A DNA stretch of 9,975 nt, taken from the NCBI GenBank assembly GCA_016295145.1, contig JAEDLR010000064.1, positions 1 to 9,975 of the forward strand, given 5' to 3'. Source of the DNA: Oscillospiraceae bacterium. GTDB lineage: Bacteria > Bacillota > Clostridia > Oscillospirales > Ruminococcaceae. Position 1 is the stretch's first letter. Each line of letters opens with the position of its first letter. Below, piece after piece: positions 1 to 6,219 of this stretch. A program made the translations under genes and the position numbers. The notes beneath the pieces were generated by a model. The model did no database searches. It was not told the DNA's origin and saw only the letters and a list, made by a program, of their open reading frames with translations.

Positions 1-27
1 GGAGACGCGCCGAATCACAGCGTCTGA
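1..27 (+). CDS. C-terminal tail of an unidentified upstream gene (partial)
   Basis: All three forward frames are open from the window edge. Frame 1 ends in TGA at 25-27 and leaves room for the hydG ribosome binding site (AGGAAG at 33-38). Frame 3 would end at 51-53 and frame 2 at 64-66, overlapping hydG. Frame 1 is preferred only for spacing. Eight residues (GDAPNHSV) are too few to identify the product; another hydrogenase-maturation gene such as hydE would fit the context, but that is a guess. Confidence 0.25.
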   Translation, partial: GDAPNHSV

Positions 28-45
28 AAGAAAGGAAGAATCGCA

Positions 46-1461
46 ATGTATGATCCCAAATCTATGAAAGCCGAAGAATTCATCAACCATGAAGAAATTC
101 TTGCCACATTGCAGTATGCCGATGAAAACAAGGACAATCTGGAGCTGATCGACCAGATCATTGCAAAGGCCAAGCTGCGCAAGGGTCTGAATCATCGTGA
201 GGCATCGGTACTGCTTGCCTGCGAAAACAAGGAGAAGATCGAGGAGCTGTACGCCCTTGCCAAGCAGATCAAGATTGATTTTTACGGCAACCGCATCGTG
301 ATGTTTGCACCGCTGTATCTGTCAAACTATTGCGTCAACGGCTGCGTGTATTGCCCCTATCATCACCAGAACAAGGATATCCCACGCATTAAGCTGACAC
401 AGGATCAGATTCGCGCGGAGGTCATTGCGTTGCAGGATATGGGGCACAAGCGTCTTGCCATTGAGGCGGGCGAGGATCCCGTGAACAATCCCATTGAGTA
501 TATTCTGGAGAGCATCAAGACGATTTACAGCATTCAGCATAAAAACGGTGCCATTCGCCGGGTGAATGTCAATATTGCAGCCACCACTGTGGAAAACTAC
601 CGCAAGCTGAAGGAAGCAGGCATCGGCACCTATATTCTGTTTCAGGAAACATATCATAAGGAAAGCTACGAAAAGCTGCATCCCGTGGGGCCCAAGCACA
701 ATTATGCCTACCATACCGAGGCAATGGACCGTGCCATGGAAGGCGGTATTGACGATGTGGGACTGGGTGTGCTGTTCGGTCTGGAGTTGTACAGGTATGA
801 GTTTGCAGGTCTGCTGATGCACGCGGAGCATCTGGAGGCAGTACACGGCGTTGGCCCCCATACCATTAGCGTGCCCCGTATCAAACGCGCCGCCGATATT
901 GACCCCACTGTATTCGATAATGGCATTGATGACGAGATCTTTGCAAAGCTGTGTGCGCTGATTCGTGTGTGCGTTCCCTATACCGGTATGATTATCAGCA
1001 CCCGTGAAAGTCAGGCAGTGCGAGAAAAGGTGCTGCCGCTGGGCGTTTCGCAGATCAGCGGTGCATCCCGTACCAGCGTGGGTGGGTATACCGAGGCAGT
1101 GCGTCCGCACGAATCCGAGCAGTTTGATGTCAGTGACAGCCGTACGCTGGATGAGGTGGTGCGCTGGCTCATGGAGATGGGCTATATCCCGTCGTTCTGC
1201 ACCGCCTGCTACCGTGAGGGCAGAACCGGTGACCGCTTCATGACGCTGCTCAAGAGCGGTCAGATTCAGAACTGCTGCCACCCCAATGCGCTTCTTACTT
1301 TGAAAGAGTACCTGATGGACTACGCATCCCCTGAAACCAGAGCCATTGGTGAAAAGCTGATCGCGGAGCAGCTTCCTACCATCCCCAACGAGAAGGCAAG
1401 AGCCATCTGTGCAGAGCATATCGCAGATATCGCAAACGGCAAGCGTGATTTCCGTTTCTGA
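46..1461 (+). CDS. hydG: [FeFe] hydrogenase H-cluster radical SAM maturase HydG
   Basis: HydG is a radical S-adenosylmethionine enzyme that cleaves tyrosine to p-cresol and dehydroglycine and converts the fragment to CO and cyanide, the diatomic ligands of the hydrogenase H-cluster. The 471-aa length is normal for the family. The radical SAM [4Fe-4S] motif CX3CX2C is visible at Cys96, Cys100 and Cys103 (NYCVNGCVYCPYH). The HydG-specific C-terminal motif CX2CX22C, which holds the auxiliary cluster, is at Cys385, Cys388 and Cys411; this separates it from ThiH and HydE, which lack that arrangement. The start is supported by AGGAAG seven bases upstream of ATG. hydF follows after 24 bases, so the two are very probably co-transcribed. 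No promoter lies in the window, so the transcript begins further upstream. All diagnostic cysteines are present and the gene appears intact. Confidence 0.97.
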   Translation: MYDPKSMKAEEFINHEEILATLQYADENKDNLELIDQIIAKAKLRKGLNHREASVLLACENKEKIEELYALAKQIKIDFYGNRIVMFAPLYLSNYCVNGCVYCPYHHQNKDIPRIKLTQDQIRAEVIALQDMGHKRLAIEAGEDPVNNPIEYILESIKTIYSIQHKNGAIRRVNVNIAATTVENYRKLKEAGIGTYILFQETYHKESYEKLHPVGPKHNYAYHTEAMDRAMEGGIDDVGLGVLFGLELYRYEFAGLLMHAEHLEAVHGVGPHTISVPRIKRAADIDPTVFDNGIDDEIFAKLCALIRVCVPYTGMIISTRESQAVREKVLPLGVSQISGASRTSVGGYTEAVRPHESEQFDVSDSRTLDEVVRWLMEMGYIPSFCTACYREGRTGDRFMTLLKSGQIQNCCHPNALLTLKEYLMDYASPETRAIGEKLIAEQLPTIPNEKARAICAEHIADIANGKRDFRF

Positions 1462-1485
1462 TCCCGCCGTAAAGGAGGTCTTTCT

Positions 1486-2673
1486 ATGAGCGTCAACGAA
1501 ACGCCTACCGCAGAGCGCACGCACATCGGCTTCTTTGGTGCGCGCAATGCGGGCAAATCCAGTATTGTGAACGCCGTGACTGGGCAGCCCTTTTCCATTG
1601 TATCCGATGTGGCAGGCACCACCACGGACGCAGTCAGCAAAAGTATGGAGCTGTTACCGCTGGGCCCTGTCAATATTACCGATACCGCAGGCTTCGATGA
1701 TGAGGGCACGCTGGGTGCAATGCGCATTGAGAAAACCCGTCTGGCACTGTACCGCACCGATATTGCCGTGCTTGTTACCGATGCAACCCGTCCGATGGGT
1801 GCCACCGAACAGACGCTCATCGAGCTGTTTACACAGCAGAAGATTCCGTATCTGGTGGTGCGCAATAAAGCAGATCTGCTGTCCGAACCGCAGACTGATA
1901 CCGATGAAGTCCTGTGGGTGAGCGCGAAAACAGGGCAGGGGATTCACGGGCTGAAAGAACGCATCGGTGCAATGGGCAGTCATCTGCAACCCACAAGGCA
2001 TATCGTTTCGGACTTGCTGCAGCCCAATGATACAGTGGTGCTGGTCACTCCCATTGACGCTGCGGCACCCAAGGGCAGGCTGATTCTGCCACAGCAGCAG
2101 ACCTTGCGCGAAGTGATCGATATCGGCGGCATTGCGGTTGTAACGCAACCCGAACAGTTGCCGCAGGTGCTTACAAATCTGCAAAAAGCACCGCGTATGA
2201 TTATTACGGACAGTCAGGTGTTTGGGCCGGTGGAGAAAATGCTTCCCGATGATATCCCGCTGACCTCGTTTTCGATCCTCATGGCGCGGTATAAGGGCTT
2301 TCTGGAAACGGCTGTGCAGGGCATAGAAGCGTTGCGAAAGCTCCACGATGGCGCAAAATTGCTGATTGCAGAGGGCTGCACACACCATCGGCAGTGCGGA
2401 GATATCGGCACGGTAAAGCTGCCAAAGCTGCTGCAAACGTATACGGGCAGACAGTTTGATTTCAGCTTTACCGCAGGAGGCGATTTTCCCGAGGATCTGT
2501 CCCAGTATGCGCTGGTGGTGCATTGCGGCGGTTGTATGCGCACCGAGCGTGAGATGTCATGGAGAATGCGCACTGCGCTCTCGCAGGGCGTGCCATTTAC
2601 CAACTATGGCATTGCGCTTGCCGCTTGTAACGGTATTCTGGAGCGCGCACTGATGCCCGGTACATTAACATAA
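1486..2673 (+). CDS. hydF: [FeFe] hydrogenase H-cluster maturation GTPase HydF
   Basis: HydF is a GTPase and iron-sulfur scaffold on which the 2Fe subcluster is assembled from HydE and HydG products before transfer to apo-hydrogenase. The 395-aa product has an N-terminal GTPase domain: P-loop GARNAGKS at residues 18-25, G3 DTAG at 66-69 and G4 NKAD at 127-130. The C-terminal cluster-binding signature CxHx45HCxxC is complete: Cys298, His300, His346, Cys347 and Cys350. The order GTPase, dimerisation, cluster domain and the length are normal for HydF. The start has a very strong AAAGGAGG site a few bases upstream. It follows hydG by 24 bases and is followed by a hairpin terminator, so it appears to be the last gene of the maturation operon. 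No hydrogenase structural gene is in the window. Confidence 0.97.
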   Translation: MSVNETPTAERTHIGFFGARNAGKSSIVNAVTGQPFSIVSDVAGTTTDAVSKSMELLPLGPVNITDTAGFDDEGTLGAMRIEKTRLALYRTDIAVLVTDATRPMGATEQTLIELFTQQKIPYLVVRNKADLLSEPQTDTDEVLWVSAKTGQGIHGLKERIGAMGSHLQPTRHIVSDLLQPNDTVVLVTPIDAAAPKGRLILPQQQTLREVIDIGGIAVVTQPEQLPQVLTNLQKAPRMIITDSQVFGPVEKMLPDDIPLTSFSILMARYKGFLETAVQGIEALRKLHDGAKLLIAEGCTHHRQCGDIGTVKLPKLLQTYTGRQFDFSFTAGGDFPEDLSQYALVVHCGGCMRTEREMSWRMRTALSQGVPFTNYGIALAACNGILERALMPGTLT

Positions 2674-2678
2674 GGCGA

Positions 2679-2716
2679 AACGGATGCTGTAGAGAATACG
2701 GCATCCGTTCTTTATC
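2679..2716 (+). terminator. Hairpin terminator after hydF
   Basis: Six bases after the hydF stop there is a perfect nine-base inverted repeat, AACGGATGC (2679-2687) and GCATCCGTT (2701-2709), with a 13-base loop. It is followed by CTTTATC, a short and imperfect T stretch. This fits a rho-independent terminator of moderate strength for hydG-hydF. Read on the other strand it could also stop transcripts coming from the tRNA side. Confidence 0.7.
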
Positions 2717-2819
2717 CCGTGACAAGATTCAAATCTGCGGCATCCTGCTCCCCAAGCAGCAGATTCGTGCTTGTGCGAAGCGTTGGTTACATGGGCTACA
2801 TCAACTGCGCTACACACAT
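2715..2819 (-). pseudogene. Degenerate tRNA-Pro-like sequence with GGG anticodon loop and extra bases
   Basis: Read on the minus strand this matches the neighbouring tRNA-Pro at both ends. TGTAGCGCAGTTG of the acceptor/D-arm start is present, and an identical 15-mer AGCAGGATGCCGCAG covers the anticodon stem, variable loop and start of the T stem. A T-arm with loop TTTGAAT follows. The anticodon loop reads TTGGGGA, so the anticodon would be GGG (proline). The copy is about 33 bases longer than a tRNA: the extra bases lie between the D arm and the anticodon stem. The D-stem 3' side is broken and the acceptor strands (ATGTGTG and CACGGGA) pair only at the inner end. A non-functional tRNA relic is the simplest reading. 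It lies downstream of the tRNA-Pro terminator and has no promoter of its own that I can see. Confidence 0.6.
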
Positions 2820-2822
2820 ACG

Positions 2823-2856
2823 AAAAAAATCTCTCAGGAGAAAAACCCGAGAGATT
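2823..2856 (-). terminator. Intrinsic terminator of the tRNA-Pro unit
   Basis: On the minus strand, ten bases after the tRNA, AATCTCTC and GAGAGATT arms (outer eight base pairs, then one mismatch and two more G-C pairs) form a hairpin over 2828-2856. It is followed by a run of seven T (complement of 2823-2829). This is a textbook rho-independent terminator and closes the single-gene tRNA transcript. Confidence 0.88.
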
Positions 2857-2865
2857 CTTTTCTAA

Positions 2866-2938
2866 TCGGAGTGACAGGATTCGAACCTGCGGCATCCTGC
2901 TCCCAAAGCAGGCGCGCTACCAACTGCGCTACACCCCG
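2866..2938 (-). tRNA. tRNA-Pro (anticodon UGG)
   Basis: A complete 73-base cloverleaf reads on the minus strand: acceptor CGGGGTG pairs with CACTCCG (one G-U), then discriminator A. The D-arm stem is GCGC/GCGC with loop AGTTGGTA. The anticodon arm is CCTGC, loop TTTGGGA, GCAGG. The T arm is GCAGG, TTCGAAT, CCTGT. The anticodon at loop positions 3-5 is TGG, which decodes proline codons (CCA and, by wobble, others). The CGGGGTG acceptor start is typical of bacterial tRNA-Pro. The 3' CCA is not encoded (the next bases are TTA), so it must be added by the CCA-adding enzyme. The unit has its own promoter (2975-3003) and terminator (2823-2856). Confidence 0.97.
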
Positions 2939-2945
2939 AAGATCA

Positions 2946-2972
2946 GAGAGGCATCCATTGCGGATACCTCTC
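2946..2972. other. Eleven-base-pair inverted repeat just upstream of tRNA-Pro
   Basis: GAGAGGCATCC (2946-2956) and GGATACCTCTC (2962-2972) can form an 11-bp stem with one G-U and a five-base loop. Neither side is followed by a T run, so it is not a standard terminator. It sits between the end of the membrane-protein gene and the tRNA, and covers the expected transcription start of the tRNA promoter. It could help end or process the long dap transcript, or form a tRNA leader hairpin; the sequence does not decide this. Confidence 0.5.
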
Positions 2973-2974
2973 AT

Positions 2975-3003
2975 ATCATATCATATTTTCTCGGAATTGT
3001 CAA
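2975..3003 (-). promoter_or_regulatory. Sigma-A promoter for tRNA-Pro, overlapping the upstream gene's 3' end
   Basis: On the minus strand there is a perfect -35 TTGACA (2998-3003), a 17-base spacer and -10 TATGAT (2975-2980). The start would fall near 2968, about 30 bases before the tRNA. The -35 and spacer lie inside the last codons of the four-helix membrane-protein gene (LDNSEKI and stop), so coding and promoter functions share these bases. Confidence 0.85.
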
Positions 3004-3397
3004 GGGGGGATTGTTTCTTTTCCCGTTTGTGGGCAACGAGCTGACAGATCCCACTGGTAATCAACATGAAAAGCGATACCGCCGCCGTTGCAAGGGAAAG
3101 CAGCATTTCGCCCAGACCGCCAAACCATTGGCCTGCCCAATAGTCGATGCTGTCAAGATAGTATGTGACGGCAAGGCAGCCGAGACCAATCAACAGCGTA
3201 ATACCTTCTGCAAGCAGCACTGCCTTTGGGGGAAGCCAGTTGTGCAGTTTCTGAGCAACGATTGCAAGGGTGATCCCAACGGCAATGGAGAGAATCACGC
3301 CAAACTGTAACAAGAACAAGATAGCAAGCAATGTGCCAAAGCTCAGTGCACATACCAGCACCACGCCGCCGATGACGGTGAAAACCTTTCTTTTCAT
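2981..3397 (-). CDS. Small multi-pass membrane protein at the end of the asd-dap operon
   Basis: This 138-aa protein is not recognised as a named family. It starts with a basic MKRK and then has strongly hydrophobic stretches at about residues 5-22, 24-46, 59-80 and 95-120, consistent with four membrane helices. The C-terminus is basic and polar (AHKREKKQ), which by the positive-inside rule would lie in the cytoplasm. GAGG lies about ten bases before the ATG. It begins 29 bases after the dapB stop on the same strand with no terminator between, so it is probably the last gene of the lysine-controlled operon. A role linked to lysine or diaminopimelate transport would be speculation: four helices and 138 residues do not match known lysine permeases. 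Its last codons carry the tRNA-Pro promoter. Confidence 0.8.
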   Translation of the reverse strand: MKRKVFTVIGGVVLVCALSFGTLLAILFLLQFGVILSIAVGITLAIVAQKLHNWLPPKAVLLAEGITLLIGLGCLAVTYYLDSIDYWAGQWFGGLGEMLLSLATAAVSLFMLITSGICQLVAHKREKKQSPLDNSEKI

Positions 3398-3426
3398 AGT
3401 CGTCGCCTCGTTTGTTGTTTGTGAAA

Positions 3427-4188
3427 TCAGGTCGCGGCAAGCAGATCCGTCATATCATACAGTCTGGGCTGACGATTGCCTGCCATAAAGATTGCGGCAT
3501 TGACAGAGCCTTCTGCAAACACCCTCTTGGAACTTGCGGTGTGCTTCAGGGAGATGCACTCATCGGGGCCTGCAAACAGCACCTCATGCTCACCCACAAT
3601 GGTACCGCCGCGCACCGAATGGATACCGATTTCCGTGATATCGCGCTTGCGGCGCACACTGTGACGATCGTATACCGGATGTTTTGCTGGTGTTGCTTCT
3701 TCGCACAGCGCATTGGCAAGCATCAGGGCAGTGCCGGAAGGCGCGTCGATTTTCTGGTTGTGGTGTTTTTCAATGATCTCAATATCAAACTGATTGCCCA
3801 GCACTGCCTCCGCCTTTTTAGAAAGCGCGATCAGCAACTGGATGCCCAATGACATATTGAACGAGAAGAAGATTGGGATTTGCGCTGCCGCAGTACGGAT
3901 CTGTTCCATTTGCGCATCGGAGTAGCCTGTGGTTGCAAGTACCAGCGGTACGCCCTTTTCCAGCGCATAGGCAAGCAGCCCATCAATGCCGGCGGGATTG
4001 CTGTAGTCAATGATCACATCGGGAGTTTTTGGCAGCTCAGCCGGAGTTTTTACTACGGGAAAGCCCATTGTATCGTTGGGAAACAGGTCAATGCCTGCGA
4101 TGACCGTGCAGTTTTCCCGTTCGGCAATGCAGGCGGCAAGGTTCCTGCCCATTTTGCCGCAGGCACCGCTGATTGCAATTTGAACCAT
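3427..4188 (-). CDS. dapB: 4-hydroxy-tetrahydrodipicolinate reductase
   Basis: DapB reduces the product of DapA with NAD(P)H to tetrahydrodipicolinate, the second committed step of diaminopimelate and lysine synthesis, in the cytoplasm. The 253-aa product has the N-terminal dinucleotide-binding loop GACGKMG (8-14), ATTGYS (85-90) and the family signature EKHHNQKIDAPSGTA (140-154). His142 and Lys146 match the catalytic pair and the following segment forms the substrate-binding loop. RGGTIVGEHEV follows in the C-terminal half. The chosen start is ATG at 4188, with GAGGG eight to ten bases upstream; a longer in-frame reading from TTG at 4209 adds seven residues that precede the conserved Rossmann start and has no good ribosome site. 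The gene lies 40 bases after dapA on the same strand. Confidence 0.97.
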   Translation of the reverse strand: MVQIAISGACGKMGRNLAACIAERENCTVIAGIDLFPNDTMGFPVVKTPAELPKTPDVIIDYSNPAGIDGLLAYALEKGVPLVLATTGYSDAQMEQIRTAAAQIPIFFSFNMSLGIQLLIALSKKAEAVLGNQFDIEIIEKHHNQKIDAPSGTALMLANALCEEATPAKHPVYDRHSVRRKRDITEIGIHSVRGGTIVGEHEVLFAGPDECISLKHTASSKRVFAEGSVNAAIFMAGNRQPRLYDMTDLLAAT

Positions 4189-4228
4189 CTTGATACCCTC
4201 ACTTTTCAATAATCTTCAGTCATCCTGA

Positions 4229-5119
4229 TTATGCCAGCAGACCCTTTTCCTGCAAGGCTGCACGCAATACCTCACGGTTCTTTTCTTCCATAGCGCACAG
4301 GGGCAGACGGCACTCGCCGACCTGCTTGCCCATCATATTCAGGGCTTCCTTCACGGGGATGGGGTTTACCTCACTGAACAGCGCACTGATGAGCGGGATG
4401 TACTCCAGCTGCAATTTTGCAGCGGTAGAATAATCGCCGTTCAGGGCTGCCATGGCCATCTCGTGCGTTTCCTTGGGGGCAACATTGGAAAGCACGGAGA
4501 TCACGCCCTTTGCGCCCAGCGACATCATGGGAACGATCTGGTCGTCGTTGCCGCTGTACACATCAATGATATCGCCGCAGCGCGCCATGAGCTTTGCCAG
4601 ATAGCTGATATTGCCGGATGCTTCCTTAATGGCAACAATGTTCGGTATTTCGGCAAGCTTTGCCACGGTTTCCACATCAATGTTCACGCCGGTACGGGAA
4701 GGCACATTGTAGAGAATCACGGGGATATGCACAGACTCTGCAATGGTCTTGTAGTGGATATAAAGGCCCTTCTGGGACGCCTTGTTATAGTAGGGGGTGA
4801 CAAGCAGCAGCGCATCCGCACCGAGGCTTTCTGCCTCCTGGGAAAGGCTGACACAGAAACTGGTATCGTTGCTGCCTGTGCCTGCGATCACAGGAACGCG
4901 GTGGTTGGTTTGCTGTACAGCAAAACGCAGCACTTCCACGTGTTCTTCTTCGGTCAGGGTCGCGCTTTCGCCGGTGGTGCCTGCGATAATCAGCGCATCA
5001 GTTCCGGCAGCAATCTGCTCCTCGATCAGAGCAGCAAATGTGGTATAATCCACAGAGCCATCGGCGGCAAAGGGTGTGACCAAAGCCACGCCTGCGCCGG
5101 TAAAAATTGTATTCTTCAT
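4229..5119 (-). CDS. dapA: 4-hydroxy-tetrahydrodipicolinate synthase
   Basis: DapA condenses pyruvate with aspartate semialdehyde, the step that commits Asd's product to the diaminopimelate/lysine branch. The 296-aa length is typical. Visible landmarks are VALVTPF (11-17), GTTGES (47-52, catalytic-triad Thr), VIAGTGSN (77-84), YNVPSRTG (137-144, with Tyr137 and the carboxylate-binding Arg142) and the Schiff-base Lys165 in VAIKEASGN. The start is ATG at 5119 with GAAAGG upstream; an in-frame ATG at 5152 would add 11 residues with no family counterpart and lies within a strong hairpin. Its neighbours asd and dapB catalyse the preceding and following steps, which supports the assignment. DapA in many Gram-positive bacteria is insensitive to lysine, so the operon's riboswitch may be the main lysine control here (inference). 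Confidence 0.97.
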   Translation of the reverse strand: MKNTIFTGAGVALVTPFAADGSVDYTTFAALIEEQIAAGTDALIIAGTTGESATLTEEEHVEVLRFAVQQTNHRVPVIAGTGSNDTSFCVSLSQEAESLGADALLLVTPYYNKASQKGLYIHYKTIAESVHIPVILYNVPSRTGVNIDVETVAKLAEIPNIVAIKEASGNISYLAKLMARCGDIIDVYSGNDDQIVPMMSLGAKGVISVLSNVAPKETHEMAMAALNGDYSTAAKLQLEYIPLISALFSEVNPIPVKEALNMMGKQVGECRLPLCAMEEKNREVLRAALQEKGLLA

Positions 5120-5136
5120 AAAACTGCAACCTTTCT

Positions 5137-5156
5137 GCCGATGGATGCTCATCGGC
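5137..5156 (-). other. Hairpin directly upstream of the dapA ribosome binding site
   Basis: On the minus strand GCCGATG and CATCGGC (5150-5156 and 5137-5143) form a perfect seven-base-pair stem with loop AGCATC. It ends a few bases before the dapA GAAAGG site. There is no T run after it, so it is not a terminator. It may mark an mRNA processing or stability element, or affect dapA translation. Confidence 0.5.
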
Positions 5157-5164
5157 GGTATTTG

Positions 5165-5197
5165 CTCCGTTTCGTATTTGCGTATTACAAAACGGAG
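5165..5197 (-). other. Second intercistronic inverted repeat, overlapping the end of the 121-aa gene
   Basis: CTCCGTTT (5165-5172) and AAACGGAG (5190-5197) are perfect eight-base inverted repeats around a 17-base loop. The upstream arm includes the last codons of the 121-aa gene, whose stop is at 5185-5187. Together with the hairpin at 5137-5156 it fills nearly all of the gap before dapA. No T run follows on the operon strand. Confidence 0.45.
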
Positions 5198-5550
5198 AGG
5201 CTTGCAAACTGTTCACACAGCCATGGGATCAAGATATCGCACTCGGCAGCGGTCATGCTGCGAGGGGTATGCGCCTGCACGGCTGCAAACAGCAGATCAC
5301 CGTAAATGGGGCAGCCTGTATGATACAGACAAGTTCCGCAAAAATTGGCATCAAGCTGACGCTCACCGCCTCTGCCGTCGATATAGTAGCACAGGGCGAT
5401 GCCTTGTTCAGTAAACGCTTCAGGGGCTTCCAACGCCCGCAGGCGCTCAGTCACATCCGTTGCCAGCAGATCACACAAAGTCTGCTCGCTGCAATCGGCA
5501 ACGGCTTCTTTTGTCACCGTGGCATTGGATGACACACGCACAAGATACAT
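5185..5550 (-). CDS. Uncharacterised 121-aa cytoplasmic protein with a CxxCx5C cluster
   Basis: I do not recognise this product with confidence. It has no membrane segment or signal peptide. Residues 1-60 look like an alpha/beta domain. The distinctive part is a short cysteine-rich segment FCGTCLYHTGCPIYGDLL, in which Cys71, Cys74 and Cys80 (with His77 nearby) could bind a metal. The general layout, a short N-terminal strand, acidic middle and GxPIYGDLL-like motif followed by a helix, recalls phage-type DUF3846 proteins, but this is only a visual likeness. The ATG at 5550 is chosen because a GGGGG run lies about nine bases upstream; a TTG two codons earlier is also possible. It starts 15 bases after the 202-aa gene and precedes dapA in the lysine-controlled operon, so its level should fall when lysine is plentiful. 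Confidence 0.8.
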   Translation of the reverse strand: MYLVRVSSNATVTKEAVADCSEQTLCDLLATDVTERLRALEAPEAFTEQGIALCYYIDGRGGERQLDANFCGTCLYHTGCPIYGDLLFAAVQAHTPRSMTAAECDILIPWLCEQFASLSVL

Positions 5551-5565
5551 CTGCAAAAACCCCCG

Positions 5566-6174
5566 TTACAGCAGCTTTGCCAGATGCTTCACCAGCGTCT
5601 GGGTGGGTACTTCTCTGCCGATCTCTGCGTATTCATCGGGCAGCCCGAAGGTGTAGACAGGCAGCGTATGCTCGGAATCCAGCGCGGAAAGTGCCTCATA
5701 GAGGGTATCCTCACTGAGCAGATTGATGGGGATGAACACCCGGTCAGTCTCATCCTTTTTGGCAATGACATGGGTCACACACACGGCGCGCTTGGATGCC
5801 GTTACCGCGAGATAGGAAGTATCGGCAGAGAGCAGAAAAGCCTGATATTCCATCACAGGGCGCTTTGCACCCACAGAGACGCACAGGTCATGGATCGCAT
5901 TGGTTTCCAGATCGGTGCAGTCATCGGGCAGTGCCACCAGATAATCGCAGTGGCGGTAGATGCCCTTGCAAGCGTCGCTGCGCAGAAAATCCTTTAACAG
6001 CTTTGGCTGAAATTCGTAATCCTGCAAATAGGCAGGCACATAGGGCAGCGGATGCGGAATGGGTGGAATATAGTCGTAGAAATCCAACGGCCCGAACAGA
6101 TGGTCACCGTTGCGGATATCCACAGAAGCGATGCGCAGGGCATCTGCCATTGCACATAGAAAGATGGATTTCAT
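5566..6174 (-). CDS. Uncharacterised 202-aa protein between asd and dapA, with a weak actin-fold-like segment
   Basis: I do not recognise a named family. The protein is soluble, with a Pro-rich stretch at 37-47. Residues 57-118 resemble, in order and character, the MreB segment that includes a lone helix, the strand VxVPxxxTxxE, a helix and the turn before the phosphate-binding part. Here this reads LLKDFLRS, YLVALPDDCTDLE (78-90), AIHDLCVSVGAK (93-104). The glycine-rich phosphate loops of true actin-fold ATPases are absent, so if it is related it is a reduced, probably non-ATPase form. GGGAG lies about eight bases before the ATG. It starts 45 bases after asd and is followed within 15 bases by the 121-aa gene, so it belongs to the riboswitch-controlled operon. 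A link to cell-wall synthesis would suit diaminopimelate neighbours but is speculative. Confidence 0.8.
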   Translation of the reverse strand: MKSIFLCAMADALRIASVDIRNGDHLFGPLDFYDYIPPIPHPLPYVPAYLQDYEFQPKLLKDFLRSDACKGIYRHCDYLVALPDDCTDLETNAIHDLCVSVGAKRPVMEYQAFLLSADTSYLAVTASKRAVCVTHVIAKKDETDRVFIPINLLSEDTLYEALSALDSEHTLPVYTFGLPDEYAEIGREVPTQTLVKHLAKLL

Positions 6175-6219
6175 GGTTTACGCTCCCTCACCAGTTTGTA
6201 CTTCCCTTCGGTTTTCTTT

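Noticed and set aside
322..1524. Long open frame antisense to hydG
   Set aside because: It lies wholly opposite a gene with all HydG motifs, and its product has no recognisable domain; it is an antisense shadow.
1654..2523. Long open frame antisense to hydF
   Set aside because: It mirrors a fully conserved HydF gene and has no recognised motif of its own.
2665..2895. Small minus-strand open frame over the tRNA region (and a plus-strand one at 2771-3310)
   Set aside because: Both read through the tRNA-Pro, its terminator and the tRNA relic; such frames are a common false call over tRNA genes.
2715..2938. tRNA pair as direct-repeat attachment sites of an integrated element
   Set aside because: The copies are diverged, lie under 250 bases apart, and no integrase or cargo lies between them.
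4463..5305. Plus-strand open frame antisense to dapA
   Set aside because: dapA carries every catalytic residue on the other strand; this frame shows no family motif.
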